From Microcebus murinus (lineage: Eukaryota > Chordata > Mammalia > Primates > Cheirogaleidae): DNA of 64,000 bases. The notes below the pieces were generated by a model. That model had not been told where the DNA came from. It saw only the letters and a list, made by a program, of their open reading frames with translations, and searched no databases. Location of the stretch: the NCBI RefSeq assembly GCF_040939455.1, contig NC_134106.1, positions 71,278,001 to 71,342,000 on the forward strand. Direction: 5' to 3'. The translations under genes were made by a program, and so were the position numbers. This document shows, in pieces, positions 32,921 through 44,524 of the stretch. The stretch's first letter is position 1. Each line of letters starts with the position of its first letter.

Positions 32921-33034
32921 AGATGCATCGCCCTGGGCCAGCCACAGTTCTCCCCTCAGGATCGCCTGTCACCAAGGCTTGTCCAAAGCCGGCAGATGGG
33001 CCACACACGGGAGAGTAGGGAACAGGACAGAGCC
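32921..33034 (+). repeat. 114-bp direct duplication, copy 2
   Basis: Second copy of the unit at 32310-32423. The differences are A to G in GGATC(A/G)CCTG and G to C in AAAG(G/C)CGGCAG. Confidence 0.95.
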
Positions 33035-33205
33035 TGCCCCCTCCCTAGGAGACAGGCAGAGCCAAGCCCATGCCCCAAACCACCTCCCAAGCCATCTGGC
33101 CCACAGACAACACGCTTTCATCCTCTGGGATTTCATTTCCAACGCCACAACCAGAAGTTTCTAGAAAATTCCCCTCTGGCAGGCCTGTGCACACACAGAC
33201 ACACA

Positions 33206-33206
<1 letters not shown>

Positions 33207-33236
<30 letters not shown>

Positions 33237-33322
33237 AGAACTCAAAATATTTCCAAGTCCCAGGAAAGAAATCTCCATTTTTGGAGAAGAAAATAGAACA
33301 AAAAAAAAAAAAAAAAAAAAAA
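33207..33322. repeat. Poly(T)24 and poly(A)23 flanking a 69-bp spacer
   Basis: A T run at 33207-33230 faces an A run at 33300-33322. The spacer itself contains the small inverted repeat TCTCCATTTTTGGAGA. The runs could pair as a long A:T stem. It may reflect two oppositely oriented retroposon tails, but no body of either element is visible. Confidence 0.9.
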
Positions 33323-33654
33323 GCAATGTTTTTTTTCGGTGGGGGTGGGGAGGATAGCTACACTGACCTTTAATTCCTAAACAAAAATCAGGACAAGAGG
33401 TTTGACTAAGATTTCAGTGCTTCTTCCAGACTCTGGTGTGAGAGGCAGCCTAAGAAACCCAATATTACAATTCGGGGACTAGTTCTAAGATGAATAAGAG
33501 TAGGCCTTCTAAGAACAAAGGATTCAATGATCCTGTCCATTGAGGACCACAGCTTAATATAATATATCCCCTTTGTAAAGGCTCTGAAAAGTCCTGCAAT
33601 AGGAAAACTCATTTAACTTTGTGAACTCAGTGCCTCTCAAACTTATATGAGCAC

Positions 33655-33841
33655 TTATTCCTTTAAACATTTTTATTATGGTAAGATATAGGTAAAATAA
33701 TATTTATCATTTTAACCATTAAGGGTACAATCAGTGGCATTAAATAAATTAATAATGTTGTATAACCATCACCACTATCTATACCCCAAACTTTTTCATC
33801 ATTGACAACAAAAACTCTGTGTCTACTAAAACAGTGACTCC
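33655..33841 (-). mobile_element. Old L1 (L1MB-like) 3' end fragment
   Basis: TTTTTATTATGGTAAGATAT, TTTAACCATTAAGGGTACAA, CAGTGGCATTAAATAAATT and ACCATCACCACTATCTATAC are the reverse complement of an L1M 3' end. The Alu at 33842 inserted into it. Confidence 0.82.
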
Positions 33842-34179
33842 TGGCTGGGCGCGGTGACTCATGCCTGTAATCCTAGCACTCTGGGAGGCTGAGGTGGGAG
33901 GATCGCTCAAGGTCAGGAGTTCAAGACCAGCCTGAGCAAGAGAGAGACCCTGTCTCTACTAAAAATAGAAAGAAATTAATTGGCCAACTAAAAATACATA
34001 TAGAAAAAATTAGCCAGGCGTGGTGGCACATGCCTGTAGTCCCAGTTACTTGGGAGGCTGAGGCAGGAGGACCACTTGAGCCCAGGAGCTTGAGGTTTCT
34101 GTGAGCTAGGCTGACGCCTCGGCACTCTAGTCTGGGCAACAGAGTGAGACTGTCTAAAAGACAAAATATAACAAAACAA
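33842..34179 (+). mobile_element. Alu SINE, strepsirrhine type
   Basis: A full dimeric Alu with the AATTAATTGGCCAACTAAAA middle segment and a GTGAGCTAGGCTGACGCC right arm. The 14-bp target-site duplication AAAACAGTGACTCC is perfect (33828-33841 and 34180-34193). Perfect flanks suggest a fairly young insertion. Confidence 0.96.
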
Positions 34180-35319
34180 AAAACAGTGACTCCCCCTTCC
34201 CACTTGTACCCTCTTGAGTACAAGTAGGCAGTGGCCCCAGACCTCCGAGGTCCCTCCCAGCTGGGCAATCTGCCTTGTCTAGCCTCTCATGCTGGAGTTC
34301 AGGGTCAGACTAAAACTCCCCACGTGGGCTCTACTGCTACCCAGAGTCTGGAACAGCTAAATTTCTCCTAAGAAATTATTTTTTGAGCCAGAGAATTATT
34401 TGAAAGAGCAAAGACTTTCCAGAGTCATTAAACAAAACAAAAAAACAACGGAGCATCTCTAAGCAAATTACAAATTAAATGGGTGTTCACCCTTCTAATC
34501 CGGTTAAAGGTCACCTCCGCAGACCCCAGACCTACCGCTCAACTAAAGGTCCTTTAACCTTGGACCAAACCTCCCTGTACCTTGGGCCTCTCGGACACCT
34601 GCTCTCTCCCTCACGCTGGTTCTGTGCATCTCTGCTGGGGTCCTGCAGCCCTGGAAGGGAGTGACCGTGTCTGGCTCAACTGCGCAGCGCAGGCTGGCCC
34701 TCGGGACCTGGGGCATCAGTGCGGCGTGGCTGGCCTGCGCCCGGAGAGCTCCTCCCCATTCTCTGCCCTGGTGAGGGGCTGCAGAGTGAGCCCACGGGGC
34801 CCTGCCCAGCCCACCACAGCCCCTGGGCTGTCCTGCAGAGCCCCGCGGAGACTCAGGTGCGAGAGGAACAGATGTATGAAGTAGGATGAGTGCTCGGGGC
34901 CTGACATGAGTGCGGAGCTGGAGCCAGACACACATTGAGGGAACCCTGCGAGGTGCGGAGCTTCTCCCGCCCGAAGCTGTTCAGAGGGAGTGACGCAAAG
35001 TGCCTCACTCACAGGACAAGGCGGGGCTGTCGGTCTGCACCTCACTCCCAGGTCCCAAGCCCACCTTGAGGCCTGCCTTCACACAGGGCTTCATCTCCCT
35101 GTCCCACTGGGCCGGATCTGTCCTCAGGACCCCCCTTCCCTCCCCAGAGCCCACCCCTCTCTGAGCCAGGCCTCTCCTCTGCCCCGCACTACCCCAGCCC
35201 TCTGGCCTCTCCTGCATCCTGCTCTCCGTCCCCGGCAGGTTCCCTCAGTGCGTGGATTCTCGTGGCAGCAGCGTCTGCTGGGCACCCTCTGGCATGCAGG
35301 TTGTCACAGGGGGCCGGGG

Positions 35320-35480
35320 CGGCCCTGGCACTGGTTCCTAGCCTGCCACTCACTGGCTGTGTGGCCCAGGGCCAGTCACTCTCCTCTCTGAGCCTCAGTT
35401 TCTCCCTTTGCAAAATAAGTGGTTGGAAGACATGATGACTAATACATAATTCTCTCTCTCTAGGTGATACTGGCTCACTC
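35320..35480 (+). mobile_element. MIR SINE
   Basis: GCCACTCACTGGCTGTGTGG, CTCTCTGAGCCTCAGTTTCT and TTTGCAAAATAAGTGG follow the forward MIR core. Confidence 0.85.
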
Positions 35481-36089
35481 AACACCAGGCTGAGTTAAAA
35501 GTCTAAGTAATTCTACTCTAAATTCGTCATTTAAAGCCCGCCCTGCCCCATCGGGCATCAGCCATAACAGGAAGGAAGAGGCGTTTCATTCCATCTGCTT
35601 TTCTCCCTCGGCGCTGGCCTCAGCTGGCCTGTCCTCTCCCCAGGCCCTCTGGGCCCCTCCCAGGGCTGTGGCCTTCCTCTGGCCGGGCCTTAGCCAGGGC
35701 TCGTTTCCTCCTCCAGGCCTGAGCACTGTCCCAAAGAGCCAGAGCCTGTCCCTGCTGCCTGAACGCTCCCTCGGAGGCAGGGGCTTGGCAAGCAGGGCCT
35801 CGCTGTTGATGAGCCTTAATTAACACAGGGATCCGCTTTCCTCCTGGCCCCTGGTGAGAGGTGCCTGCCTGGGAGCTCAAGGACACAGGGTGCCCCATTG
35901 TTCTCAGAACACAGCTGCCCGTCCGTCCGCAGCTGCTCCTCCGGGCCTGTCAGCTGCCACCCACGTCCCTCCTTGCTCTCAGCGGTTCTTCCCACTTCCC
36001 TTCTTGAGGGGCTCATCCGAGTGCCCACCCTCAATGATCCAAGTCCTTCCCCAGGACTGGCATCTTCCAGCCATTCTCCTTCAGGAGGC

Positions 36090-36885
36090 CCATGATGCCA
36101 AGTCAATCCTTAGTCCTCATGGACTTGACCTATCAGACCTCTGCCACTGCCCATTCCCCGCCCGGAGCTCCTTCCTTCACTCAGCTCCGCGAGCTCAGGC
36201 TGTCTGGCTGTCTCTGCTCCTCTGGCTGATCCGTCTCCGGTGTCACTCTGCTGTTGGCAGGTCCTGGGGCTCAGCCCTCTGGCCTCTGTGGTTTTCTCTC
36301 CTCACTCACTCAGGGTGCAACGCCCTTTGGAGACACTTGACTTCCAGATTCATATTTGTGTCCCAGAGATGGCTAGATTCCACTCAGAGTAAAGCCTGCC
36401 CTTACCTGCAAGGCCCTGCACCACCTGCCCGGGCACCTCCTCGACCTCACCACCTCCACTGTCCTCTTTGTGCTTCCTTGACACACCAAGCCCAGCCTAC
36501 CTCTAGGACATTGCCTTGGCTGTACCCTTCCCTGGAACGCTCTTCCCCTGGATGCCCCCACGGCTTGTTCCTTCATCTCCTTCAGATCAAGTGCCACCTT
36601 CCCGGTGAGGGCTTCCCTGGTGACTATTTTAAATTGCAACTGCCCCTAATCCCCCAGCATTCTCACTCTCTCTCTTCCCTGCTTTGTTCTCTCCAAGGTT
36701 CTCATCACCAGCTGACATGCCATGTCAGTTTAATGACACTGCCTCTCACCTCCCTCTAGAAGGGAAGCTTCACGGGAGCAGGGATTTTCTATGTTTTGTT
36801 CACCGCTGTATCCCCAATGTCTAATCAGTGCCTAGCCCATAGTAGTTGATTCACAAATACTTGTTAAACAAATGGATGAGTGCTT
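36090..36885 (+). mobile_element. L2 LINE, long 3' part
   Basis: About 0.8 kb in forward order: CTGCAAGGCCCTGCACCACC, TTCCCTGGAACGCTCTTCCC, TCAAGTGCCACCTTCCCGG, GAGCAGGGATTTTCTATG and a CTTGTTAAACAAATGGATGA end. A 301-codon open frame over this DNA is a by-product of its pyrimidine bias. Confidence 0.88.
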
Positions 36886-37235
36886 CACTAAATATCCTTG
36901 TACATTGATTTTTATGTTCTGGTGTTTTTACTTTGGTAGAGTAGATCCTGGAAGTGAGGTTGTTCTATCCAATGGATGTGTAAAGTATTTTTAATTTTAA
37001 TAAACAACTACAGATTACTTTCCCAAGAGGTTGTAGCAACTCATGCCCATTTCCCTGCTGATGCTAGATGTCATCACGCTTGAATTTGTGCCAGTCTTCT
37101 GGGAAAGAGGGAAGCCATCTCATTGTTTTAATGTTCATTTTCCTGCCTAATAGAGAAGAACATTTTTCATGTTTCTTGACCACTTGAATTTCTATTTCTG
37201 TGAATTGTCTTCTTTATAGTTTCTGCTCATTTTTG
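36885..37235 (-). mobile_element. Old L1 ORF2 fragment
   Basis: GTAGAGTAGATCCTGGAAGT, TCATTGTTTTAATGTTCATT, CATTTTTCATGTTTCTTGAC and TGTGAATTGTCTTCTTTATA match the reverse strand of L1M/L1ME ORF2. Highly diverged. Confidence 0.65.
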
Positions 37236-37479
37236 GGTTTTTTAGGGGGGGGGGCCAGGGGAAGACTGACCTTTTCTAACAAGTTTGTAGGAGGGAATCT
37301 GCATTTAAAAAAGCATCCCGGATAATTCTGATATTTATGGAAAGTTCCAGAGCTGTCACTCTAGTATGAGGACCCTCCTGGTCTGCTACTGCCTGACAAG
37401 CTCTGGAGTTCTCTGTGGGCTTTAGAATTAAAGGTTTTGTAAAGTTTTTTTCTTGTTGGTTCTCTGTACTTTCTGCAAT

Positions 37480-37740
37480 GATCTTGTGTTACTTTTTTAA
37501 GAGAAGGATATTAAACAACAATCGTAGGAAAATCCTTGTGCTGTAATGCTGAGTGGAAGAAGCATTTACAATTAGGATGTACTTTTTTATTATAACTACA
37601 TAAAAAGGCTTTCTGTATATAGAAACTCTAGCAGTGAATCAACCAAAATATTAATAAAAAGGGCGAGACTGTGGGTAATTTTTCCTTGCTTTGACAAGTG
37701 AGGGGAAAGGAGGTGAGGGTGAACCAGTTGTGGAAAAAGG
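37480..37740 (+). mobile_element. Probable old L1 3' UTR fragment
   Basis: TGCTGAGTGGAAGAAGCATT, TTTCTGTATATAGAAACTCT and GAGACTGTGGGTAATTTTTC resemble the forward 3' UTR of L1M elements. The match is weak. Confidence 0.45.
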
Positions 37741-38629
37741 CTGGGCTATTGGGGTGATGACACTCAGGCTATCACACCCTCATTCTGTGCCTTGGCAGAC
37801 ATCACTAATCAATCACTCAACCAGTTCCTCCTAAGCTCCAGCTCGGCCTTAGAATCTTTCCCAGCCCAGTAGTCCAGGGAGCTACTACTCACAGATCAGA
37901 GCTGGCAGGCGAGATTAAACCAATTCACCCTCCTTGCCTGAGCAGGAGGCACTGCGGTTAGCACTGGCAGAGGACTGTCTTGCTAGGGCAGCAACAGGCT
38001 CCCTGGCAGCCCTTGTGGCTGTGTTGGGGCTTTGGGCCAGTTGGCTGCTCCTGCCTGGCACCTGGGGTCTTTTCAACCTGCACCGGCTTATTGATACTGA
38101 GCATCACTTTCTGGAATCTCTTCTCCTGGACCTTGGGGCTCATTGGAACTGAGAATCCTGGCCTCAGCCTGGATGCTTGGTCTATGCCTTTGCCCACACC
38201 CTGGTACATTCTCTCGAGCACCATACCTTGGCCACTTTCATTTTTGGCCTGACTCTCTAGCCTCTCACCTCTGTTCTCATGATTCCTGGCATAGCCCCTC
38301 CCCACTCCTGTGGTCCCAGCTGTGATTTCGTGCCCTGATGCTGTGTTTGCTGGCATATCCTGACTGTCTAACCAGGCACCTGGCCCTGCCCCACCTGCCT
38401 GCCCTGCACTTGGCATGCTTCAGAGCCGACAGATTCGCCAGCCAGACTTGCTGCACAATGCCAGGAATTCCTCATCAATCTTCTTCCTCTAGACCAGCTC
38501 GAGGAAGTGAGTTGATCAGACAGGATAGGAAGAAATACTTTTTATAACCTTTTCTGTTTTTGGAGAAACAGTAAATGATATAGAAAAGTGACATGGAAAT
38601 GTATGGGGAAATCACCAGTCATTCAATCG

Positions 38630-38840
38630 TCTGGATATTACAGAACATGTTCTTAAAAAAAAAAAAATCATCTGGAGATGACCACAGTTATTATGCTGGT
38701 GACAATCCCTGCAGTCACCCCTCTGCCTCCACACCCACTGAGATATACATGTGCAAATCGTCATAGTGGGATCATGCTGTTATTCAACCTGCATTTTTCA
38801 CTCAACCATATGTCATGAACATTTTAAAGAGTGTCAGTGA
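38630..38840 (-). mobile_element. Probable old L1 fragment
   Basis: GTGGGATCATGCTGTTATTC, AACCTGCATTTTTCACTCAA and CATATGTCATGAACATTTTA recall the reverse strand of L1ME-type ORF2/3' sequence. An A13 run lies at about 38655. Confidence 0.55.
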
Positions 38841-39149
38841 TGGAAAACATGTTTTCCTCTCCTAAAATATAAATTATATTCCACAGGATTCTTTTTTTTT
38901 CCCTTCCTAGCATATCTGCATTTTTGCTTTTTCTGAGCCAGAAATGTCATTTATTCCCCATTTCTCTCCCATGGTAACAGGCCACCAATTTTTAGTTGAG
39001 TGTACAGCCACTACAATGAAGAGAAGATATCCTAGCTCCCCATGGTGCAATTTGTGGTTGTAAGACTGAGTTCTAGTCCATGGGGTGTGAGTAGAAGAGG
39101 TATGTGTACAACTCTAGGACCATGGGTGTTTCCTGTAGTAGTTTTACAT

Positions 39150-39620
39150 ACCTGCACAAATTCTTTGACATTCCTTCTTTCATTAAGATGGAGCCTTAAT
39201 TTCTTTTCCTTAATATAGCCTGTACTTAGTGACTTGCTTCCAATGCATAGAATATGGTGGAAGCAATGGACACCTGCGAGTGGACAGAAGAAGCAGTTGG
39301 CTTCCTTCTTGCTCTCTGTCTCTTGGATCGCCCACTATGAGGAAAGCCAGTTGCCATGTCATGAAGACAAAGAAGCAGCCCTATGGAGGGGCCCAGGTGG
39401 CAAAGAGCTGAGGCTTCCTGCCAATATCCATGTGAGTGAGCCATTTTGGAAGCAAATCCTCAAGCCCCAATCTAGTCTTCAGATGATTGTGGTCATGGAT
39501 GACACCTTGACTGCAACCTCTGAACTCCTGACCCACAGAAACTGAAATAATAAAAATTTATTGTTTTAAGCAACCAAGTTTTTGAGTAATTTGTTATGTA
39601 ACAATAGGCAACTGATACAC
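39150..39620 (+). mobile_element. MLT1-like LTR (ERVL-MaLR)
   Basis: The 3' end reads CTCCTGACCCACAGAAACTG, AATAAAAATTTATTGTTTTA, AGCAACCAAGTTTTTGAGTA and GCAACTGATACACAG, the MaLR LTR terminus with its polyadenylation AATAAA. The 5' part is diverged and the left limit is approximate. It is a solo LTR; no internal genes are visible. Confidence 0.75.
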
Positions 39621-39957
39621 AGCACTGAAAGGGTGGGCCTTCCTTTCCCATTTACCCTCTCTCTGGATGGAAGGTGGATATGCAGTGTGCCATCTTGGAT
39701 CTTGCAGATGAGAGCAACATGCTAGGGCTGGAGGAACAAGAATATAGATGGAGCCTGGGCCCTTGCTGGCTTTCTAGAACAGGGTCAGCAACTCAGACTT
39801 CTGTATGAGAGAGACACAAATGTTTATATTAATTAAGCCAGAGCTCCCCAACCAATGTTGAGCCTTCCTGATGTGCTGTAAATTGGTTGCAGGTGTGTGA
39901 AGCTACTGATTTCCCCCTCTGTCCTTGGACCAGCTGCCTCTGTACACAAGCAACCTG

Positions 39958-40302
39958 CTATGGACTAAATGTTTGTGTCTCTCCAAAATTAATAGATAGA
40001 AACCTAATCCCTAACATGACGATACTAGGAGATGATTAGGGCTTGAGTGTGGAGCTCTCATGGATGGGGTTAGTGCCTTCATAAGGGCTGAAGAGACCAG
40101 AGTGCTTCCTTTCCACCATATGAGGACGCAGCAAGATGGTGCCATCCATGAACTAGAAAACAGGCCCTCACCACACACAGAATCTTCTGGCTCCTTGATC
40201 TTGGACTTCCCAGCTCCAAAACTGTGAGAAATAAGTTTCTGTTGTTTATAAGACCCAGTTTATGGTATTTTGTTTTAGCAGGCCAAGCAGACTAAGACAC
40301 AG
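39958..40302 (+). mobile_element. MLT1A-like LTR (ERVL-MaLR)
   Basis: The copy begins TATGGACTAAATGTTTGTGT and runs through AGGAGATGATTAGGGCTTGA, GTGGAGCTCTCATGGATGG, TTGATCTTGGACTTCCCAGC and AACTGTGAGAAATAAGTTTC to GCAGACTAAGACAC. This matches MLT1A end to end as I remember it. Solo LTR without coding part. Confidence 0.85.
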
Positions 40303-41404
40303 CCTTTTCTTTTACTCACGTGAGCTTTACAATTACTACAATTTTCTCTGTGTGCTGTGGATGGGAATAAAATTTGGGAAGCTTTGGGTCTCTGTCATAA
40401 CAGTCAAATTTTATCCCAACAAATATATTCCCCAAAGTGAGATGTTGCTTAGTACATTTAACATGTGCTACTCTCCTTAATCAGGTCGTTGGACAGTCGT
40501 GCTCTGAAGGGTATGTCAGATCTCGGCAGGTGAGGCTGGCAGGTATTGCAGACAGCCAGGCTTTCCCCAGGTCCAAGGGGACCCATGTGTTGGTGGTCAC
40601 TCACCCTGTCTGTGCAAAGGGCTGATTCTGTGAGCAACAGGAGCAACCTCTCCTCTCTGGCCTTGGAGAACCATTCACGGTCTGCTTCTGACTCCAGCTC
40701 TCTCCCCCTGAGCTGTGTCCATACTCCAGCCTCCCTTCCCTTCTCAGCCTCTGTCCACCTCAGGAACAGAGGTGGTGACGCAGCCGAGGTGGACACACTC
40801 CATCTTCTCACATGGTACTTAATGGTGTCTTAGCTCCCTGAGGACAGTCATGGATCGCACACCCAAACTGAATCAGAATTCTATTAAAGGGACAAGCTGG
40901 GGCTTTCCTGATTTTGTCCACTCCAAACAGCAGAATCTCAATGTCCTCTCTTTTGTTTCAACTCAGGACTATATGAAGTCAACAAAAGGATTTGTTTTAG
41001 CACAACTGCCCTCACATGTGACATAAGAACCATATACATTTTGTGATATTGCGTATGCAAACATAGACTCCAATCTATATGATCACAAATACTCTATAAA
41101 TACTCAATCTATATGACCAGTGGCATCTGGTCTCACTGCCTGGTGGCTCCTCACTAATAACTGATGGGAACCCTGAACAGTGTGGCAAGGAGACAGTGTT
41201 GGCTCAGATCCAGCGGGTCCCTCTCCTGCCAAGACCTGCCATTCCATTCGGCCTCCACACCACACTGTGCCCACACTGATGGTCTTGGAATTGGATGGGT
41301 TTTTTTTTAGTTTCAGGGCCTGGATTTCCAAACTAATTTAGTATCTGCTAAGGTGATTGTGCAAAGTTTGCTTTGAGCATTAAGTTGGGTTTTTTTTTTT
41401 TTCT

Positions 41405-41825
41405 TTTGTGGGGTATGAGTGATTTTTTTATTGTGGTAAAATATACATGACATAAAAGCTTACCATTTTAAGGATTTTTGAGTTTATAATTCAATTGTGT
41501 TAAGTACATTCACAGTGTTTGTACAACCGTCACCACTATCCATTTCTGGAGCTTTTTTATCATACAAAATTGAAACTCAGAAACCATTAAACAATAGCTC
41601 CCCATTGCCCCTCTCTGAGCCTCTGGTAACTCTGTTCTTTTGTGTCTATGACTTTGCCCATTCCAGATATCTCATGTAAGTGGAAGTATCATACAATATG
41701 TGTCCTTCTGTGAATGGCTTATTTCACTTTGCCTTGTGCCTCCAAGGTTCATGTAACATGGGTCAGAGTTTCCTTCCTTTTCATGGCTGAGCATCAAGTT
41801 TTTTATCAATGGATTTTACCAAGGG
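41405..41825 (-). mobile_element. Old L1 (L1MB-like) 3' part
   Basis: TTTTTTATTGTGGTAAAATA, CTTACCATTTTAAGGATTTT, ACCGTCACCACTATCCATTT, AAACAATAGCTCCCCATTGC and CATGTAAGTGGAAGTATCAT follow the reverse strand of the L1M 3' UTR and ORF2 end. Confidence 0.85.
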
Positions 41826-42639
41826 TTGATGTTCCAACGCATTCTGCAAAATTCTCGCAGAAACTTATTAATCTTGGAATTGGCTTCTCTCTTCACTGCG
41901 TCTTTGTTCTCTTTGTCCTCCATCCAAAGTCTGTGTGCATCTGGTAGCGCCTGGGCAGGCTGTTTCATTCATTCTCTTGGCTGAGAAGGGGACTCCGGGC
42001 TGGAGGTCTGTGCTGGCAGCAGGTGCCCCGTGGAGGGACAACAGTGGTAACACCCAGCGACGCCTGTCTGGGAGGGCTCAGGAGCGCAGCCGGTTCCACC
42101 CGGCTCTGTGCTCTGTATGCCTCATTAACATCATGCTTTGGGGAGTTTTAGTGTGGTTTCACATTTCTCACTTGATTTAATCCAAACGCCCTGATGTCAG
42201 TAACCCTTTTAACTCTGAGCACACTGAGGGCCAGGGAGGTGGTGGGTGCTGCCTTCCCTGTACGGCAGTGGCAAGATGGAAGCCCCGGACACCCATCCAG
42301 CACTTCTTTCCGTTACCCCGCAGGACGTCTGGAAGGTGGCGAAGGCTGCAGGCTCCCTCCTCCTTGCATCATCCTTCCCCCTCCTGCCTCGAGGGGCATG
42401 GACAGAGAGATAGGGTCTAAAGCACATGGAGGAGTGCGGGAGGATGAGCACCAACCCTTTCAATTCCTCAGCTCTGCCCACCTGGCCTTCTTTTGAGCTG
42501 TCCTAGGGCTGAGTCTGGCGCCCTCAAGAGGCAAGGCTAGGAAGGGGGCACAACAGGCTGTGGCCACCTCCTGGGGACTGGGGCTGAAGCTGCCGGGGCA
42601 GAGCTTCTCCTTCCCCTGCAGGAGGATGTCAGGAGTACA

Positions 42640-43530
42640 GCCATTCGAGAATAACTGATTCCTGCATCTGGTTAAAAATTATGAGATACAAAGAAAGTGC
42701 AGTGAAAGTCTCTTCACTCTTGTCACCAGCACCCAGCTCCTCCCTTAGAGGCATTGATGTCTTCTATTTTGTGTATCTCTCCTGCGAACTGTTACGCATA
42801 TACACGCAAGTACATATACACATATATATGTATATGTCCCTGTGTACATATATGTGTATGGTGTGTGTATATATATGTATATGGCATGTATATGTATGTG
42901 TGTATGGGGTGTTTGTATATGTATGGCATGTACATATGTATATATGTATGGGCTGTGTGTACATATGTGTACATGTATGGTGTATGTATATACACATATG
43001 TATGAGGTGTGTGTATATATGTATGGGATGTGTATGTATATGTGTATATATGTATGAGTGTGCAAACATACGTATATATGTATACAGTGTGTATATATGT
43101 ATGGGGTGTGTATATATATGTATGAGTGCATATACAGATATATACATGTATGGGGTGTGAATATACGTATATACATGTGTATATACGTATATACATGTAT
43201 GGGGTGTGTATATATGTATATGGATGTATGGTGTGTGTGTGTGGGCGTGTGTATATATATGGGTGTGTGTACATGTATATATGTATGGGGTATATGTGCT
43301 GTGTGTTTATGTATGTGTGTGTATATATGTATGGGGTGTGTATATATACATAGGTATGTGTACATATGTATACGTGTGTGTATATCTATATGTGTACATA
43401 TGTAGGGGAGTGTGTTTATGTATACATGGATATATGGACATATATTCTCATTTCATTTTTCCCACAAATAGTAGCATATTATACATATTTCTCTGTGTCC
43501 TGTTCTTTCCCCACCCTCACTTAATATATA
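42640..43530 (-). mobile_element. Old L1 fragment split by a microsatellite expansion
   Basis: Left flank: AGTGCAGTGAAAGTCTCTTC, CAGCTCCTCCCTTAGAGGCA, TTTTGTGTATCTCTCCTGCG. Right flank: TTTCCCACAAATAGTAGCAT, ATTATACATATTTCTCTGTG. In L1M/L1ME these two blocks are close together around a short TA-rich word, which has here grown into the 650-bp tract at 42790-43440. Confidence 0.7.
42790..43440 (+). repeat. Long (TATGTG)n/(TATA)n microsatellite
   Basis: About 650 bp of TATG, TGTG and TATA words with a recurring longer motif, GTATGGGGTGTG, seen about every 40-110 bp. The tract has higher-order organisation besides a simple dinucleotide. Long frames on both strands here come from the periodicity and are not genes. 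Confidence 0.95.
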
Positions 43531-43660
43531 ATAGTAACAACAGTGAACATTTGTAAAGTACTTACTATGTTCTGAGTGCTGTTCTAAGAACTGGGTATGT
43601 ATTAATTATCTTAATTCATCTAATCCTCACGACAACCCCATGAGATAGCATTATTATTTT
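43525..43660 (-). mobile_element. MIR SINE fragment
   Basis: TAACAACAGTGAACATTTGT, AAAGTACTTACTATGTTCTG and CTAATCCTCACGACAACCCC follow the reverse MIR 3' half. Confidence 0.82.
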
Positions 43661-44045
43661 TTCAACCCTACTCATAGTAAAAACTATGCAAGTTAAAACA
43701 ATGCTGAGATACTATTTTTCATTCATCACACTGTTAAGTATCAAAACGCTTGCTAAGACACTGTGTGAGGAAACTGATATTCTATAGATTGTTGGTAAAC
43801 AGTTTAACAATATCTATTAAATTTACAAAGACACGTAACTATGATCCAGCCACTTCTAGAAATTTTTCCTGCAGATATACTTCACAGATGCTGAATGAGG
43901 GGTACAAATTATTCATGCACCATTTGTAATAGCAAAAGATTAGAAAAAAGTTAATGTACATCTGTAGGGACTAGCTAAATTATTATGGTTTATTATATCC
44001 ATTCATTGGAATATTAGGCTGTGATTTAAAAAACCGAGTAAACTC
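43660..44045 (+). mobile_element. Old L1 ORF2 3' fragment
   Basis: CAATGCTGAGATACTATTTT, TGGTAAACAGTTTAACAATA, CTATGATCCAGCCACTTCTA and ATCCATTCATTGGAATATTA are the forward L1 ORF2 C-terminal region, diverged and frameshifted. Confidence 0.75.
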
Positions 44046-44084
44046 TTGGTGCACAGAGGCAGGGTGCACCCCAAGATGGAGAGG

Positions 44085-44285
44085 AAGTGCAATGTAATGG
44101 TTAGGAATCCCATTCGAGTTGGGCTCCCTGGGTTTTAATTCTGCCTCTGCTGCTGATCAACTGTGCAAAATTGGACTATGATCCTACCTTTCTATACCTC
44201 TGTTTGCTCATCTGAAAAATGGGGCTTGTAATAACACCTTGTAATACCCCCAGCCAACCCTCAGACAAGTGAGGAATAAATGCTC
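44085..44285 (+). mobile_element. MIR SINE
   Basis: TGCAATGTAATGGTTAGGAA, GGCTCCCTGGGTTTTAATTC, GCTCATCTGAAAAATGGGG and GTAATAACACC follow the forward MIR consensus from its 5' end. Confidence 0.82.
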
Positions 44286-44524
44286 ATGGTCATATACTAG
44301 TGGGATTTTTTTGAGGGGTGGGACATTTTTACACAGCATGATTGTGGCAATAGCTAACTGATACAGGTGCATAGAAGCTGCCCAATATGTATTGCTTAGT
44401 AGACAACTGAGCAAGCCCTTATAGTGCAGAACTTCACAGGTTACCCAAAGAGTGACCATATAGAGCCCAAAGAAGAAGAAGAAGGGTTAATATCCAAAGT
44501 ACAACCACAGCACTAGGCTTTTTA

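Noticed and set aside
35854..36759. 301-codon open frame on the + strand
   Set aside because: Most of it is an L2 3' segment; the frame is a by-product of pyrimidine-rich sequence.
42745..43405. Several long frames on both strands rich in Tyr, Ile, His and Thr or Cys, Val, Met and Tyr
   Set aside because: They translate the TATG/TGTG microsatellite; the repeat period keeps frames open.
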